Source: Pseudomonas koreensis
Lineage (GTDB): Bacteria > Pseudomonadota > Gammaproteobacteria > Pseudomonadales > Pseudomonadaceae
Length of the DNA: 64,000 bases
Assembly: GCF_024169245.1 (NCBI RefSeq)
Contig: NZ_JALJWP010000001.1
Coordinates: forward strand, 1,361,001 to 1,425,000
Direction: 5' to 3'
Positions 36,069-45,003 of the stretch are shown in pieces. The notes under the pieces are model-generated. The model saw nothing but the letters and a program-made list of their open reading frames with translations. It was not told where the DNA came from and did no database searches. Numbering within the stretch: position 1 is the stretch's first letter; every line of letters starts with the position of its first letter. Made by a program: the position numbers and the translations under genes.

Positions 36069-36716
36069 ATGTCTCGAGTGCGATTTTTCTCCGCTTTGTG
36101 TTTTTCGCTTGTCGCGCTGTTGCATGGCATTGCCGCCCGGGCGGCCGACGCAACACCACTTCGCCCGGCCGAGTGGGCGCAGCCGGTCGAAGCGCGATTC
36201 AACTTGTTCCGCATGTCGCCGACCCTGTATCGCAGCGCCTTGCCCAGCCGTGGCGCGGTGCCGCTGCTGAATCATCTGCACGTCGTCACCGTGATCAATT
36301 TCCTCCCGGAAGCCGACAGCGACTGGCTGTCTGACCCCGCGATCAAGCAGGTGCAGTTGCCGTATCGCACCAATCACGTCGATGACAGCGATGTGCTCAA
36401 GGCCCTGCGCTCGATTCAGTCCGCCGAGGCTGACGGCCCGGTGCTGATGCACTGCAAGCACGGCTCCGACCGCACCGGATTGATGGCGGCGATGTACCGG
36501 GTGGTGGTGCAAGGCTGGAGCAAAGAGCAGGCCCTGAAGGAAATGACCGAGGGCGGTTTTGGCGACAGCCAGCACTTTCACGACAGCGTGCGCTACGTGA
36601 TGCAGGCCGACGTCGACCGGTTGCATGAAGCCTTGATCAATGGCGAATGCAGCACCAGTGCATTCGCCATGTGTTCCATGAAGAACTGGTTCGACTCGGC
36701 GCATGTCCAGCGCTGA
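36069..36716 (+). CDS. Exported dual-specificity/tyrosine phosphatase-like protein
   Basis: A 215-residue protein with a signal peptide (MSRVRFFSALCFSLVALLHGIAARA, cut here as 25 residues) and a cysteine phosphatase domain. The P-loop is HCKHGSDRTG (128-137), with the nucleophile C129 and R135, matching CX5R. Likely general-acid aspartates lie at 105-107 (HVDDSD). Export makes a periplasmic or surface substrate likely, perhaps a phosphorylated lipid, inositol or polysaccharide rather than a protein. It is divergent from the gluconate dehydrogenase operon and converges on an M3 peptidase gene 5 bp away. Confidence 0.85.
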   Translation: MSRVRFFSALCFSLVALLHGIAARAADATPLRPAEWAQPVEARFNLFRMSPTLYRSALPSRGAVPLLNHLHVVTVINFLPEADSDWLSDPAIKQVQLPYRTNHVDDSDVLKALRSIQSAEADGPVLMHCKHGSDRTGLMAAMYRVVVQGWSKEQALKEMTEGGFGDSQHFHDSVRYVMQADVDRLHEALINGECSTSAFAMCSMKNWFDSAHVQR

Positions 36717-36721
36717 TCGGC

Positions 36722-38749
36722 TCAACCCGGCGGCGCGGCAAAAAGCTGAGGGTCGATCGGCTGACCGAGGAAGGCTTGCAGCGCCGCGGGCAGTGACTGC
36801 ATGTCACCCGAAAACAGTATCTCGCGCAGATCCCGGCCCGTTTGCGCATTGAACACACCCTCGCGCTCGAAGCGTTTGAACGCCTCGCTGGCCATCACGC
36901 CGGACCATTTATAGGCATACACCGAAGCCTCATACCCGGTCGCCAGAAAATCGAAACTGTTGGCGAACCGGCAGTAGTCGGGTATCGGCAGGTGGGCAAA
37001 CTCGCGCTGCACATCATTGAACACCTGCTGAATGCTGCGACCGTCACCGTGACAGCGATGTAGCTCTAAATCGAATAGCGCGCTCATCAACAAGATGGCC
37101 GTTTCCCGGCTTCGTTGTGCATCAAGGGCGGACAACGCTGCGTTTATCCGGTTTTCGGACAGCCGCTCGGCGGTTTTGTGATGGATGGCCATCCAGCGTA
37201 GAAACTCGGCTGAGTGCGCCCATTGTTCAAACAACTGCCCGATAAATTCGGCAGCGTCGCGGCTCAACTGCGAGATGCCGGACAGGTTGTAATGCGGCGA
37301 ACGGCTCAGGACGTGATGCAGGCAGTGTCCGAACTCATGCAGCAGTACGCGCAGATCCTGGTGTGAAAGCAGGTTTTCCTGGCCGGCGACTGCGGCGGTA
37401 AAGTTGCTGTGAAGCGAGGCAATCGGCAATGTTCGCCGGCCTTCGGCATTGACCCGACGGTTGCGCAACACACCCGACCACGCAAAGTCATTGCCAGCTT
37501 CGCGGTGGAACAGGTCGATATACACGTAGCCGATCGGTTGACCATGCTCGCTGACTTCGAACAGTCGGACCTGGTCGTCGAAGGGGTCGCGCTGCGCTTG
37601 TTCGCTGATTCTGATCCCGAGCAGATGCTCGCTGAAGCGCAAGAGGCTGCGCAACGCAGTGTTCAACGGGAAATACTGGCGCAGGTCATCCAGCGCGCCG
37701 TCCGCGTGTTGTCGACGAAGTTGTTCCGCCAGAAAATCCTGATCCCATGGCTCGAGCTGCTCGATACCCTGCGTGCGGGCAAAAGTCCGCAGTTCCTCGG
37801 TTTCCTCGGCCAGCGCCGCTGCGTTGAGGGCTATTTGCCGACGCAGGAATGCACTGACCTGCGAGGTGTCTGTAGCCATACGATCGTGCAAGCGCAATTG
37901 GGCGAAATTGTCGAAGCCCAGCGTCCGGGCTTTTTCGTGACGCAAGAACAGCAACACCATCAGTACCGGCTCATTGTCGAACTGTCCGGCATCAGCCCCC
38001 TGATCCGAGGCACGTGTGCAATACGCTCGGTAACATTCCTCGCGCAGCGCGCGATTCTGCGCATGGGTCATGATCTGCTGGTAGGTGTTTTGTTCCAGTG
38101 TCAGTCGCCAGCCAGGGAGTCCCGCCTGTCTTGCATTGGCAGCCAGATGCTCCTGCACGTCGGGCCTCAGCCCCGCCAGCAACGTAACGTCGACAATGTG
38201 CTTGCTCCAGGCGGCGCTGGCAGTTTTGAGATTGCTCATGAACAGTTTCTCCATGAGGTCGATCTCTGTGTTCAATTGCGCCAGCTTTTCGCTTTGAGCG
38301 TTGGGCAACCCGGCTCCCGCCATGTGGAATCCGCGCAGGGTTTTCGCCAATGAGGCTTTGCGTGCATCACTGAAACTGCCCGCTATCGAACTGCTTGCCA
38401 GGCGCTGATAGGTCTGTAGCAACGCCGGATTTCTGCGCTTTGCGGCCAAAAATTGCTCTGCGACTACGCTGCTCAAGGCGCTCTGCTGTATCCAGTCGGG
38501 ATCCTCGGAATGAATTACTGTCAGGAACTCGATGACCGCGATGGTTTCATCCAGGCGCGCGCCCGCCTCATCGATGGCGATGACCAGATCGTCCCAGTTG
38601 GGATGATCGACCTGAGTGGCGATGACGTTTTCGATAATCTGTTGGTTGTCAGCAACAATCTGGTCGATCGCCGGCATCAGATGCCGGGCGCGCACCGCTG
38701 ACCAGGGCGGCAATTGCCAGTGTTGTAAAAGCGGATTGGTGTCAGGCAT
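36722..38749 (-). CDS. M3 family oligopeptidase, PrlC paralogue
   Basis: A 675-residue zinc metallopeptidase of the thimet oligopeptidase family. The zinc motif is HEFGHCLHH (near residue 468), with the third ligand glutamate in the following helix (DAAEFIGQLFEQW). The N-terminus NPLLQHWQLPPWSAVRARHL mirrors that of PrlC encoded at 39150, so the two genes are paralogues. Compared with PrlC it is more diverged and its chemistry at the zinc site is intact. It probably degrades short cytosolic peptides. GGAAGACGCC precedes the ATG. What distinguishes its substrates from those of PrlC is not visible. Confidence 0.88.
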   Translation of the reverse strand: MPDTNPLLQHWQLPPWSAVRARHLMPAIDQIVADNQQIIENVIATQVDHPNWDDLVIAIDEAGARLDETIAVIEFLTVIHSEDPDWIQQSALSSVVAEQFLAAKRRNPALLQTYQRLASSSIAGSFSDARKASLAKTLRGFHMAGAGLPNAQSEKLAQLNTEIDLMEKLFMSNLKTASAAWSKHIVDVTLLAGLRPDVQEHLAANARQAGLPGWRLTLEQNTYQQIMTHAQNRALREECYRAYCTRASDQGADAGQFDNEPVLMVLLFLRHEKARTLGFDNFAQLRLHDRMATDTSQVSAFLRRQIALNAAALAEETEELRTFARTQGIEQLEPWDQDFLAEQLRRQHADGALDDLRQYFPLNTALRSLLRFSEHLLGIRISEQAQRDPFDDQVRLFEVSEHGQPIGYVYIDLFHREAGNDFAWSGVLRNRRVNAEGRRTLPIASLHSNFTAAVAGQENLLSHQDLRVLLHEFGHCLHHVLSRSPHYNLSGISQLSRDAAEFIGQLFEQWAHSAEFLRWMAIHHKTAERLSENRINAALSALDAQRSRETAILLMSALFDLELHRCHGDGRSIQQVFNDVQREFAHLPIPDYCRFANSFDFLATGYEASVYAYKWSGVMASEAFKRFEREGVFNAQTGRDLREILFSGDMQSLPAALQAFLGQPIDPQLFAAPPG

Positions 38750-38824
38750 GGCGTCTTCCGTGAGAGAGGGCTGAATGGGTCAGCCTAATCACGAAGCGCG
38801 GGGGCGAGGTGGTAGATAGTTACC

Positions 38825-38854
38825 GCCACCTGCCGACGATCATCGGCAGATGGC
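38825..38854. other. Hairpin between two peptidase-cluster genes
   Basis: A 12-bp stem (GCCACCTGCCGA with TCGGCAGATGGC, one G-T type mismatch) encloses a 6-nt loop, directly downstream of the YheV-like gene. It lacks a T run, so it may stabilise RNA rather than terminate on its own. Confidence 0.5.
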
Positions 38855-38862
38855 AGTAGCAG

Positions 38863-39153
38863 TCACTGTTGTTCGTCAGGCTTTTTCTTCAGCTTCGGGT
38901 TCGGGAAGAACTGCACGGCCTGGACCTTTTTATCGGCGGCAGGCTTCAGCGCGCTGGTATTGACCCGTGTGCCCAGCTCCTTGGGCACCGACAGGCCCTG
39001 CTCGTTGAGGGTGTCGGAATAACCGCAGGCCACGCATTCGCGGTGCGGCACGCCGTCCTCGTTCCACATCATCAACTTGTCCGGCTCGCTGCACGCCGGG
39101 CAGACCGCCCCGGCGATAAAGCGTTTCTTGGTGATCACAGGGCCGTCGCTCAT
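38863..39153 (-). CDS. YheV family zinc-ribbon protein
   Basis: A 96-residue protein. Two CxxC knuckles (CPAC at 18-21 and CVAC at 40-43) with KKRFIAGAVCPACSEPDKLM and HRECVACGYSDTLNEQ form a zinc ribbon, the DUF2387/YheV pattern. The tail is basic and rich in lysine and proline (FFPNPKLKKKPDEQQ). The start overlaps the prlC stop by 4 bp (ATGA), and yheV next to prlC is a conserved pairing also in E. coli-like genomes. Function unknown. Confidence 0.9.
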   Translation of the reverse strand: MSDGPVITKKRFIAGAVCPACSEPDKLMMWNEDGVPHRECVACGYSDTLNEQGLSVPKELGTRVNTSALKPAADKKVQAVQFFPNPKLKKKPDEQQ

Positions 39154-41201
39154 GCTGCCGCGTCCTCACTCAGACCGCTGTGGCGCAACAGCGCGTCGAT
39201 CGACGGTTCACGGCCACGGAAGTCGACGAACAGCACCATCGGTGCCTGCGAGCCGCCGCGCGCCAGAATCGCTTCGCGGAACGCCCGACCGGTGTCAGCG
39301 TTGAGCACGCCGTCCTCTTCAAACTTGGAGAAAGCATCGGCGGACAACACTTCGGCCCACTTGTAGCTGTAGTAACCGGCCGCGTAACCACCGGCGAAGA
39401 TGTGCGCGAAGCTGTTGGGGAAGCGGTTGTAAGCCGGTGGACGCATCACCGACACTTCGTCACGCACGCCCTCCAGCACTTGCGCCACGCTGCGGCCATC
39501 GCCGTGGGTGGCGTGCAGTTCGAAGTCGAACAGCGAGAACTCCAGCTGCCGCACCATCATCAGACCGGACTGGAAGTTCTTCGCCGCGAGCATTTTTTCC
39601 AGCAGATCCTGCGGCAGTGGCTCGCCAGTCTCGTAGTGGCCGGAGATCAGCGCCAGGCCTTCCGGCTCCCAGCACCAGTTTTCCATGAACTGGCTTGGCA
39701 ACTCGACTGCATCCCATGCCACGCCGTTGATACCGGACACGCCAGCGTGCTCGACGCGGGTCAGCAAGTGATGCAGGCCATGGCCGAATTCGTGGAACAG
39801 GGTGGTGACTTCATCGTGGGTCAGCAGCGCCGGTTTGCCGCTGTCGGCCGGGGTGAAGTTGCACACCAGATTGGCCACCGGGCTTTGCAGCACACCGTCG
39901 ACGGTGCGGCGACGGTCGCGGGCGCCATCCATCCACGCGCCGCCACGCTTGTTGGCGCGGGCATACAGGTCGAAGAAGAAGCGGCCGACGTGCTGGCCGT
40001 TTTCCTTGATTTCGAACAGCCGCACGTCGGGGTGCCAAGTGTCGAAGCCTTTCTGCTCGGCGATCTCGATACCGTACAAACGCTGGACGATAGCGAACAG
40101 GCCGCTCAGGACTTTATCGATCGGGAAGTAGGCACGCAGGGTTTCCTGAGCGACGCTGTAACGTTGCTCGCGGAGTTTTTCGCCGTAGAAGCCACTGTCC
40201 CAGCTTTGCAGATCGGCGCAGCCCTGTTCGGCGGCGTATGCACGCAACTGTTGCAGATCCTGGGCGGCGAACGGCTTGCTGCGCTGGGCCAGATCACGCA
40301 GGAAGCTCAGCACCTGATCGCTGGATTCGGCCATTTTTGTCGCCAGGCTCAGCTCGGCGAAACTGCCGAAGCCCAGTAGTCGGGCCAATTCCTGGCGCAG
40401 GTCGAGGATCTCTTCCATCACCGGGCCGTTGTCGTTCTGCCCTGCATTCGGGCCCTGGTCCGAGGCGCGGGTGCAGTAGGCGGCGTAGACTTCTTCGCGC
40501 AGTGCGCGGTCCTGCGCATAGGTCATCACGGCGTAGTAGCTGGGGAATTCCAGAGTGATCAGCCAGCCATCGAGGCCTTTGGCTTGGGCGGCAGCAGCCA
40601 TTTGCGCCTTGGCCGAATCGGTCAGGCCGGCGAGGGCGGCTTCATCGGTAATGTGTTTGGTCCACGCCTGAGTGGCGTCGAGCAATTGGTTGGAGAAGCG
40701 GCTGCCGAGCTCGGACAGCTTGCTCTGCACTTCGGCGTAACGTTTCTGCTCGGCTTCCGGCAGGTCGATACCCGACAGGCGGAAATCGCGCAGGGCGTGT
40801 TCCAGAATGGTTTTTTGCGCGACGTCGAAACTGGCAGCTTCTTGACTGTTGGCCAACGCTTCATAGGCCTGGAACAGTTCGCGGTTCTGGCCCATTTCGG
40901 TGGAGTAGGCGCTCAGGGCCGGCAGGCACGACTCGTAGGCTTCACGCAGTTCGGCGCTGTTGCACACGGCGTTCAGATGGCTGACCGGGCTCCACGCCGC
41001 ACCGAGGCGATCGTTGAGTTCGTCCATCGCCAGCACCAGACCGGCCCAGGTCGGGTTCTTGCCCTGGGTCTTGAGGATCTCGGCGATGGCGGCGCGGTTG
41101 TCCGCGAGGATGGTTTCGATGGCGGGCAGGACGTGTTCGGCACGGATCGTGGAGAACGGTGGCAGGTCATAGGACTGCAAAAGAGGGTTGTTCACGCTCA
41201 C
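39150..41201 (-). CDS. prlC: Oligopeptidase A
   Basis: A 683-residue M3 family zinc metallopeptidase of the cytosol that degrades signal peptides and other short peptides. The zinc site is HEFGHGLHH near residue 468, followed by VEHAGVSGINGVAWDAVELP, which supplies the third ligand. The start is taken as the GTG at 41201, with AAGGTG in front, because it yields MSVNNPLLQSYDLPPF, matching the family N-terminus; an ATG 27 bases upstream is possible. It is co-directional with and overlaps the YheV gene, and is a close relative of the peptidase at 36722. Confidence 0.95.
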   Translation of the reverse strand: MSVNNPLLQSYDLPPFSTIRAEHVLPAIETILADNRAAIAEILKTQGKNPTWAGLVLAMDELNDRLGAAWSPVSHLNAVCNSAELREAYESCLPALSAYSTEMGQNRELFQAYEALANSQEAASFDVAQKTILEHALRDFRLSGIDLPEAEQKRYAEVQSKLSELGSRFSNQLLDATQAWTKHITDEAALAGLTDSAKAQMAAAAQAKGLDGWLITLEFPSYYAVMTYAQDRALREEVYAAYCTRASDQGPNAGQNDNGPVMEEILDLRQELARLLGFGSFAELSLATKMAESSDQVLSFLRDLAQRSKPFAAQDLQQLRAYAAEQGCADLQSWDSGFYGEKLREQRYSVAQETLRAYFPIDKVLSGLFAIVQRLYGIEIAEQKGFDTWHPDVRLFEIKENGQHVGRFFFDLYARANKRGGAWMDGARDRRRTVDGVLQSPVANLVCNFTPADSGKPALLTHDEVTTLFHEFGHGLHHLLTRVEHAGVSGINGVAWDAVELPSQFMENWCWEPEGLALISGHYETGEPLPQDLLEKMLAAKNFQSGLMMVRQLEFSLFDFELHATHGDGRSVAQVLEGVRDEVSVMRPPAYNRFPNSFAHIFAGGYAAGYYSYKWAEVLSADAFSKFEEDGVLNADTGRAFREAILARGGSQAPMVLFVDFRGREPSIDALLRHSGLSEDAAA

Positions 41202-41290
41202 GGTTGGCACCTTGGCTGGAAGAAACATGCGCCCATCTTAATTACAATCGACACTCACCGCAGCTATCGGCGACAGAGAGAGAACTAATC

Positions 41291-41836
41291 GTGTCCCTTC
41301 GCAACTATCAGAATCACACCCCCCGTTTGAGCAAAGGCGCATTCGTCGATGGTTCGGCGGTGGTGATCGGCGACGTTGAAATCGGCGAAGACAGCTCGGT
41401 CTGGCCGCTGACGGTGATCCGTGGCGACATGCACCGCATCCGCATCGGTACACGCACCAGCGTGCAGGACGGCTGCGTGTTGCACATCACCCACGCCGGC
41501 CCGTTCAACCCGGACGGTTTTCCCTTGCTGATCGGCGATGACGTGACCATCGCCCACAAGGTCATGCTGCATGGCTGCACCGTCGGCAGCCGCGTGTTGA
41601 TCGGCATGGGCAGTATCGTCATGGACGGCGCCGTGATCGAAGACGATGTGATTATCGGCGCCGGCAGCCTGGTGCCACCAGGCAAGCGCCTGCAAAGCGG
41701 CTTCCTCTATGTCGGTAGTCCGGTGAAACAGGTGCGAGCGTTGACCGACAAGGAAAATGCCTTCTTCACTTACAGCGCGGCGAACTACGTCAAGCTCAAG
41801 GACCTGCATCTGGCCGAAGGCTACGACCAGCTCTGA
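41291..41836 (+). CDS. Gamma-class carbonic anhydrase-like protein (YrdA/CaiE family)
   Basis: A 181-residue left-handed beta-helix protein built of hexapeptide repeats (for example AVVIGDVEIGEDSSVWPLTV and VIEDDVIIGAGSLVPPG). Metal-binding histidines are H65/H68 (VLHITHAG), H89 (TIAHKVM) and H94 (MLHGC). It probably forms a trimer with zinc or iron between subunits. Many such proteins have weak or no anhydrase activity, so the function is uncertain. The start is the GTG at 41291 (MSLRNYQNH); it is divergent from prlC, and the HAD gene follows after 28 bp. Confidence 0.9.
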   Translation: MSLRNYQNHTPRLSKGAFVDGSAVVIGDVEIGEDSSVWPLTVIRGDMHRIRIGTRTSVQDGCVLHITHAGPFNPDGFPLLIGDDVTIAHKVMLHGCTVGSRVLIGMGSIVMDGAVIEDDVIIGAGSLVPPGKRLQSGFLYVGSPVKQVRALTDKENAFFTYSAANYVKLKDLHLAEGYDQL

Positions 41837-41864
41837 ATTGCCCTACACCTGCTCAGGAATTCTC

Positions 41865-42515
41865 ATGCATTACCAGACTGTACTGTTCGACCTCGATGGC
41901 ACCCTGACCGACCCGCGTGAGGGCATCACTCGCTCAATTCAATTTGCGTTGGCCAAGCTTGGCATCGACGAACCGGACCTGAGCAAACTGGAACACTTCA
42001 TCGGCCCTCCGCTGTTGCAAGCGTTCATGCAGTTCTACGATTTCGAGGAGGCCAAGGCCTGGGAAGCGGTGAATTTCTACCGCGAGCGCTTCAAGGTCAC
42101 CGGACTTTACGAAAATCGAGTGTTCGACGGGGTGACGCCGCTACTGGAAACCTTGAGCGGGCAGGGACGGCAGTTGTACATCGCGACGTCCAAGCCGTGG
42201 GTGTTCGCCCGCGAAATCGCCCGGCATTTTGATTTTGCCCGGCATTTCAAAGTGATCTACGGCAGCGAGCTGGACGGCACGCGGACCGACAAGGTTGAGC
42301 TGATTGCGCATCTGCTCGAGGAAGAACGCCTGGATCCGGCGCAGACCCTGATGATCGGTGATCGCAAGCATGACCTGATCGGTGCGCGCAGCAATGGCAT
42401 CGATGCGGCGGCGGTGGGCTATGGGTTTGGCAGTTTCGAGGAGTTGAATGCCGAGGCGCCGGCTTATCACTTTGAAACTCTGGATGCGTTGCATCAGGCG
42501 TTTTTGCAGCGCTGA
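41865..42515 (+). CDS. HAD family hydrolase (Gph-like)
   Basis: A 216-residue HAD-IA phosphatase. Motif I is DLDGTLTDP (nucleophile D9, acid D11), motif II lies in YIATSKPWVFA, and motif IV is TLMIGDRKHDLIGARSNGI. A helical cap domain (about 15-85) sits after motif I. It resembles phosphoglycolate phosphatase and 5'-nucleotidase-like HADs. The substrate cannot be told from sequence. It runs in tandem with the gamma-carbonic anhydrase gene and ends at a REPIN. Confidence 0.9.
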   Translation: MHYQTVLFDLDGTLTDPREGITRSIQFALAKLGIDEPDLSKLEHFIGPPLLQAFMQFYDFEEAKAWEAVNFYRERFKVTGLYENRVFDGVTPLLETLSGQGRQLYIATSKPWVFAREIARHFDFARHFKVIYGSELDGTRTDKVELIAHLLEEERLDPAQTLMIGDRKHDLIGARSNGIDAAAVGYGFGSFEELNAEAPAYHFETLDALHQAFLQR

Positions 42516-42524
42516 TGAAATAGC

Positions 42525-42591
42525 CTTCGCGAGCAGGCTCGCTCCCACAGGGGCATCGCTATCCAATGTGGGAGCGAGCCTGCTCGCGAAA
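42525..42591. repeat. REPIN between a HAD gene and a lipoprotein peptidase gene
   Basis: Inverted REP units (TTCGCGAGCAGGCTCGCTCC and complement, 24 bp each) flank a 17-bp spacer, located between two convergent genes. It belongs to the family at 25541. Confidence 0.9.
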
Positions 42592-42614
42592 GGGCCGTTA
42601 TGCCCCCGCATTCC

Positions 42615-43691
42615 TTAGAACCTGGCCAACGTTTTCAGCGCCGCCTTGCGCTCATCAACCGGCAACTTCCCCAACCGCTCAACCTCGGCATAAAACCTCA
42701 ACCAATCCCCACCCACCTGCCTGAACAGCGCAGCAAACGCCGGCACCCACTGGTCATACAGCCCGAACGGTAACAATCGCGCATTGTTCAGCGGCGCATT
42801 GACCCAGGCGTCATAGCGTTTGTCCCCGGCCCACTGGCTGTCGCGCATTACCCGATAGTCCCGGCGCAAGCGCTCGAACTCGGCCGCTTTGCGCGCGCGC
42901 ATCTGCTCGGCGGACAGCGGTTGCGCATAGAGCTTCTCCAACCGTGAGCGGGTGTCGAGCACCAGGCCGATGAACTGGTCACGCTGCTTGAGCCTGGCAT
43001 CGGATTCCGCCGGCAAGCCGCGAAAGGCGCGCCATTGCCGCGTGCCTTCCTGCTCGACAAACGTGGCGAATGACTCGTTGAACTCGGTGTCGTCCTTCAC
43101 ATAGAAGCGCTGGTGCGCCAGTTCATGAAAAATCAGTGTGGCCAGACGCTCATCGCCCCAGCCCATCATCGAGTTGAGGATCGGGTCATTGAACCAGCCA
43201 AGCGTCGAGTACGCCTCGACCCCGCCGATCGACACGTCCATGCCCTGCAGGCGCTGAATCGCCGCTTCGCCACGGGCGGCGCTCTGGCTGTAGTAGCCGC
43301 GATAGGCCACGCAGCCGGCAATCGGGAAACAGTGATTTTGCGGCGTGAGAGAAAACTCTGCGGTGGCGAAGACGTTCCACACCACGAACGGGCGGCCGAT
43401 GTCGGCGTACAGGCGATAGCTTCGGTTGTCCGGCAGGTGCAGATGCTCACTGGCGAACGTGCGGGCCTGTTGTGATTGGGCCAGGTGCGCGCGCAATCTG
43501 GCGTCGCGGCTCGGGTCGGCAATGACTTTCTCCACCGGCTCCCGCGCGCGCAGCAATTGCAATTGTCCGCTGGCGAGCTGGCTGTAGTAGCTGACGCTGG
43601 CGCAACCGTTGAGCAACAAAAACAACACACCCGGAAACAAAATCGGAAAAACGCGATCAAGTAACCCAAGGCTGGAAAACGGCCTGATCAA
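42615..43691 (-). CDS. Predicted lipoprotein aminopeptidase (COG4324 type)
   Basis: A 358-residue protein with a lipobox (LLLNGC, cysteine near residue 30) and a zinc-peptidase motif HELAHQRFY near residue 188, followed by the glutamates of FNESFATFVEQEG about 20 residues later (HExxH...E). The preceding GGVEAYSTLGWFNDPILNSMM segment is typical of the predicted aminopeptidase family COG4324. The product should be an envelope-anchored metallopeptidase; no substrate is known. The start is a TTG with GGGGAA ten bases upstream and is not certain; shorter in-frame alternatives would truncate the signal. Confidence 0.8.
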   Translation of the reverse strand: MIRPFSSLGLLDRVFPILFPGVLFLLLNGCASVSYYSQLASGQLQLLRAREPVEKVIADPSRDARLRAHLAQSQQARTFASEHLHLPDNRSYRLYADIGRPFVVWNVFATAEFSLTPQNHCFPIAGCVAYRGYYSQSAARGEAAIQRLQGMDVSIGGVEAYSTLGWFNDPILNSMMGWGDERLATLIFHELAHQRFYVKDDTEFNESFATFVEQEGTRQWRAFRGLPAESDARLKQRDQFIGLVLDTRSRLEKLYAQPLSAEQMRARKAAEFERLRRDYRVMRDSQWAGDKRYDAWVNAPLNNARLLPFGLYDQWVPAFAALFRQVGGDWLRFYAEVERLGKLPVDERKAALKTLARF

Positions 43692-43749
43692 AATAAGAAA
43701 TTCCCCGGAAAGTCTGCCCCAAGACTATCCCGCCTCAAGGAGCACCGCT

Positions 43750-44172
43750 ATGCGCATGTTGATGCTGACAGGAGGCCTGCTGACGCTGGCCGGTTGTGCC
43801 GGATTCGGAATGCCCGATCCCGACCCTTCGCAAGCCTGGATCGATCTCGACGCCCGCCAACACGACACGGCGCTGCAAGCCGTGCAAGTCGATGCCACCC
43901 ATGCCATCGATAAACGCTATTTCGAAGTGCAGCCCGGCAGCCACGAACTGAAGGTGCGCTATCAATTTCCGGTCGAGGCCACCAATATCGGCCCGAATGC
44001 CGAACCGCTGTGGCGCGATTGCCAGATGAGCGTGAAATTCAAGGATTTCAACGCCGGCCAGCGCTATCAGTTGCAGGCGGGCAGCATCGGCTTCCGGCCT
44101 TGGGCCAAGCTCTATGATGAACAGCGCAAGGTAGTCGGTCAGGGCACACCGGCGGGCTGTCAGAGCAGTTGA
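43750..44172 (+). CDS. Small lipoprotein, first of a tandem pair
   Basis: A 140-residue lipoprotein (lipobox LAGC, cysteine at about 15). The mature part includes QAWIDLDARQHDTALQAVQV, FEVQPGSHELKVRYQF and FKDFNAGQRYQLQAGSIGFRPWAKLYDEQR. The next gene product shares the pattern Q-WVDF, F-V-PGSHEL-VR-F and F-AGQRY-L-G----P-A-LY---R, so the two are paralogues. The PGSHEL segment in a small beta domain is reminiscent of carbohydrate-binding-like PEGA folds. Function unknown. Confidence 0.8.
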   Translation: MRMLMLTGGLLTLAGCAGFGMPDPDPSQAWIDLDARQHDTALQAVQVDATHAIDKRYFEVQPGSHELKVRYQFPVEATNIGPNAEPLWRDCQMSVKFKDFNAGQRYQLQAGSIGFRPWAKLYDEQRKVVGQGTPAGCQSS

Positions 44173-44212
44173 TCGGCGCTATGCTGGCTGTTCAGATCTG
44201 TGGATATCCATC

Positions 44213-44632
44213 ATGCGTACGTTGCTGCTGTTGCTCGTTGTCGGCCTTGTCGCCGGTTGCCAGACGCCGTTGCCCCCGGTTGACCCGCAAATGGCCTGGG
44301 TCGACTTCTCCACGCCAAGCCCTGGCGGCAAACTGCTGATGGCCGAACGTCTCGACAACCAGCGGTTGAACGACGGCCGATTTTTCCAGGTGACCCCCGG
44401 CAGCCATGAGCTGCGGGTGCGTTTCGACTTCGAAGTGTTTGGCGGCGGTGGCAGTCTGCTGACGGGACCAGTGGAGCGTCTGTGTTATCTGACGATCCGC
44501 TATGACCACTTCGAGGCCGGCCAGCGTTATCTGCTGGAAGGGCGTTCGTTGGCGTTCACGCCGAGCGCGCGTTTGTACAATGCCAAGCGCGAAATCGTTG
44601 CTGAAGACCGCGAGTTCCACTGCATCATCTAG
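44213..44632 (+). CDS. Small lipoprotein, second of a tandem pair
   Basis: A 139-residue lipoprotein (MRTLLLLLVVGLVAGC, lipidated cysteine at 16) paralogous to the gene 40 bp upstream. Shared parts are QMAWVDFSTP, FFQVTPGSHELRVRFDFEVF and HFEAGQRYLLEGRSLAFTPS. Two further cysteines (C in VERLCYLTI and in FHCII) could form a disulfide in the periplasm. The gene converges on a DUF1161 gene 4 bp away. Function unknown. Confidence 0.8.
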   Translation: MRTLLLLLVVGLVAGCQTPLPPVDPQMAWVDFSTPSPGGKLLMAERLDNQRLNDGRFFQVTPGSHELRVRFDFEVFGGGGSLLTGPVERLCYLTIRYDHFEAGQRYLLEGRSLAFTPSARLYNAKREIVAEDREFHCII

Positions 44633-44636
44633 CGGT

Positions 44637-44876
44637 TCAGCTGTCGTTTCTCTGGTAGATGATTCGCTTGGTGCCGTACTCGCAAGAACCGACGATCATG
44701 GCTGAGTCGTGCTGCTTCGCCTCTTCCGCCGTAATGATTTCCAGGGTGTAGGAAGGAATTGCTTTCGCCTGAATCTTGATCTCGATTTCCTTTCTGAGCT
44801 CTTCACAGTCCTTGGGGGCTGCGAAAGCGGACGTGGCCAGTGCACTGCAAAGGATCGCCAAGCCAATACGTTTCAT
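44637..44876 (-). CDS. DUF1161 exported protein (first copy)
   Basis: A 79-residue protein with a signal peptide (MKRIGLAILCSALATSAFA) and a mature domain CEELRKEIEIKIQAKAIPSY ... VGSCEYGTKRIIYQR. The two conserved cysteines (CEEL and GSCE) fit the DUF1161 family and probably form a disulfide. AAGGAG precedes the ATG. A second member is encoded at 46949. Periplasmic; function unknown. Confidence 0.87.
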   Translation of the reverse strand: MKRIGLAILCSALATSAFAAPKDCEELRKEIEIKIQAKAIPSYTLEIITAEEAKQHDSAMIVGSCEYGTKRIIYQRNDS

Positions 44877-45003
44877 CGATGAAGCTCCTTGAGGCAGCGC
44901 GCACGGGCGTGCGCTGAGGCTGCTGTCGATTATTCGACCACATTTCTGCGGAGCGGGTTCTGACTTTGCTCACATGTTCGGATTTGTGTGATGTCGAGAT
45001 TGC

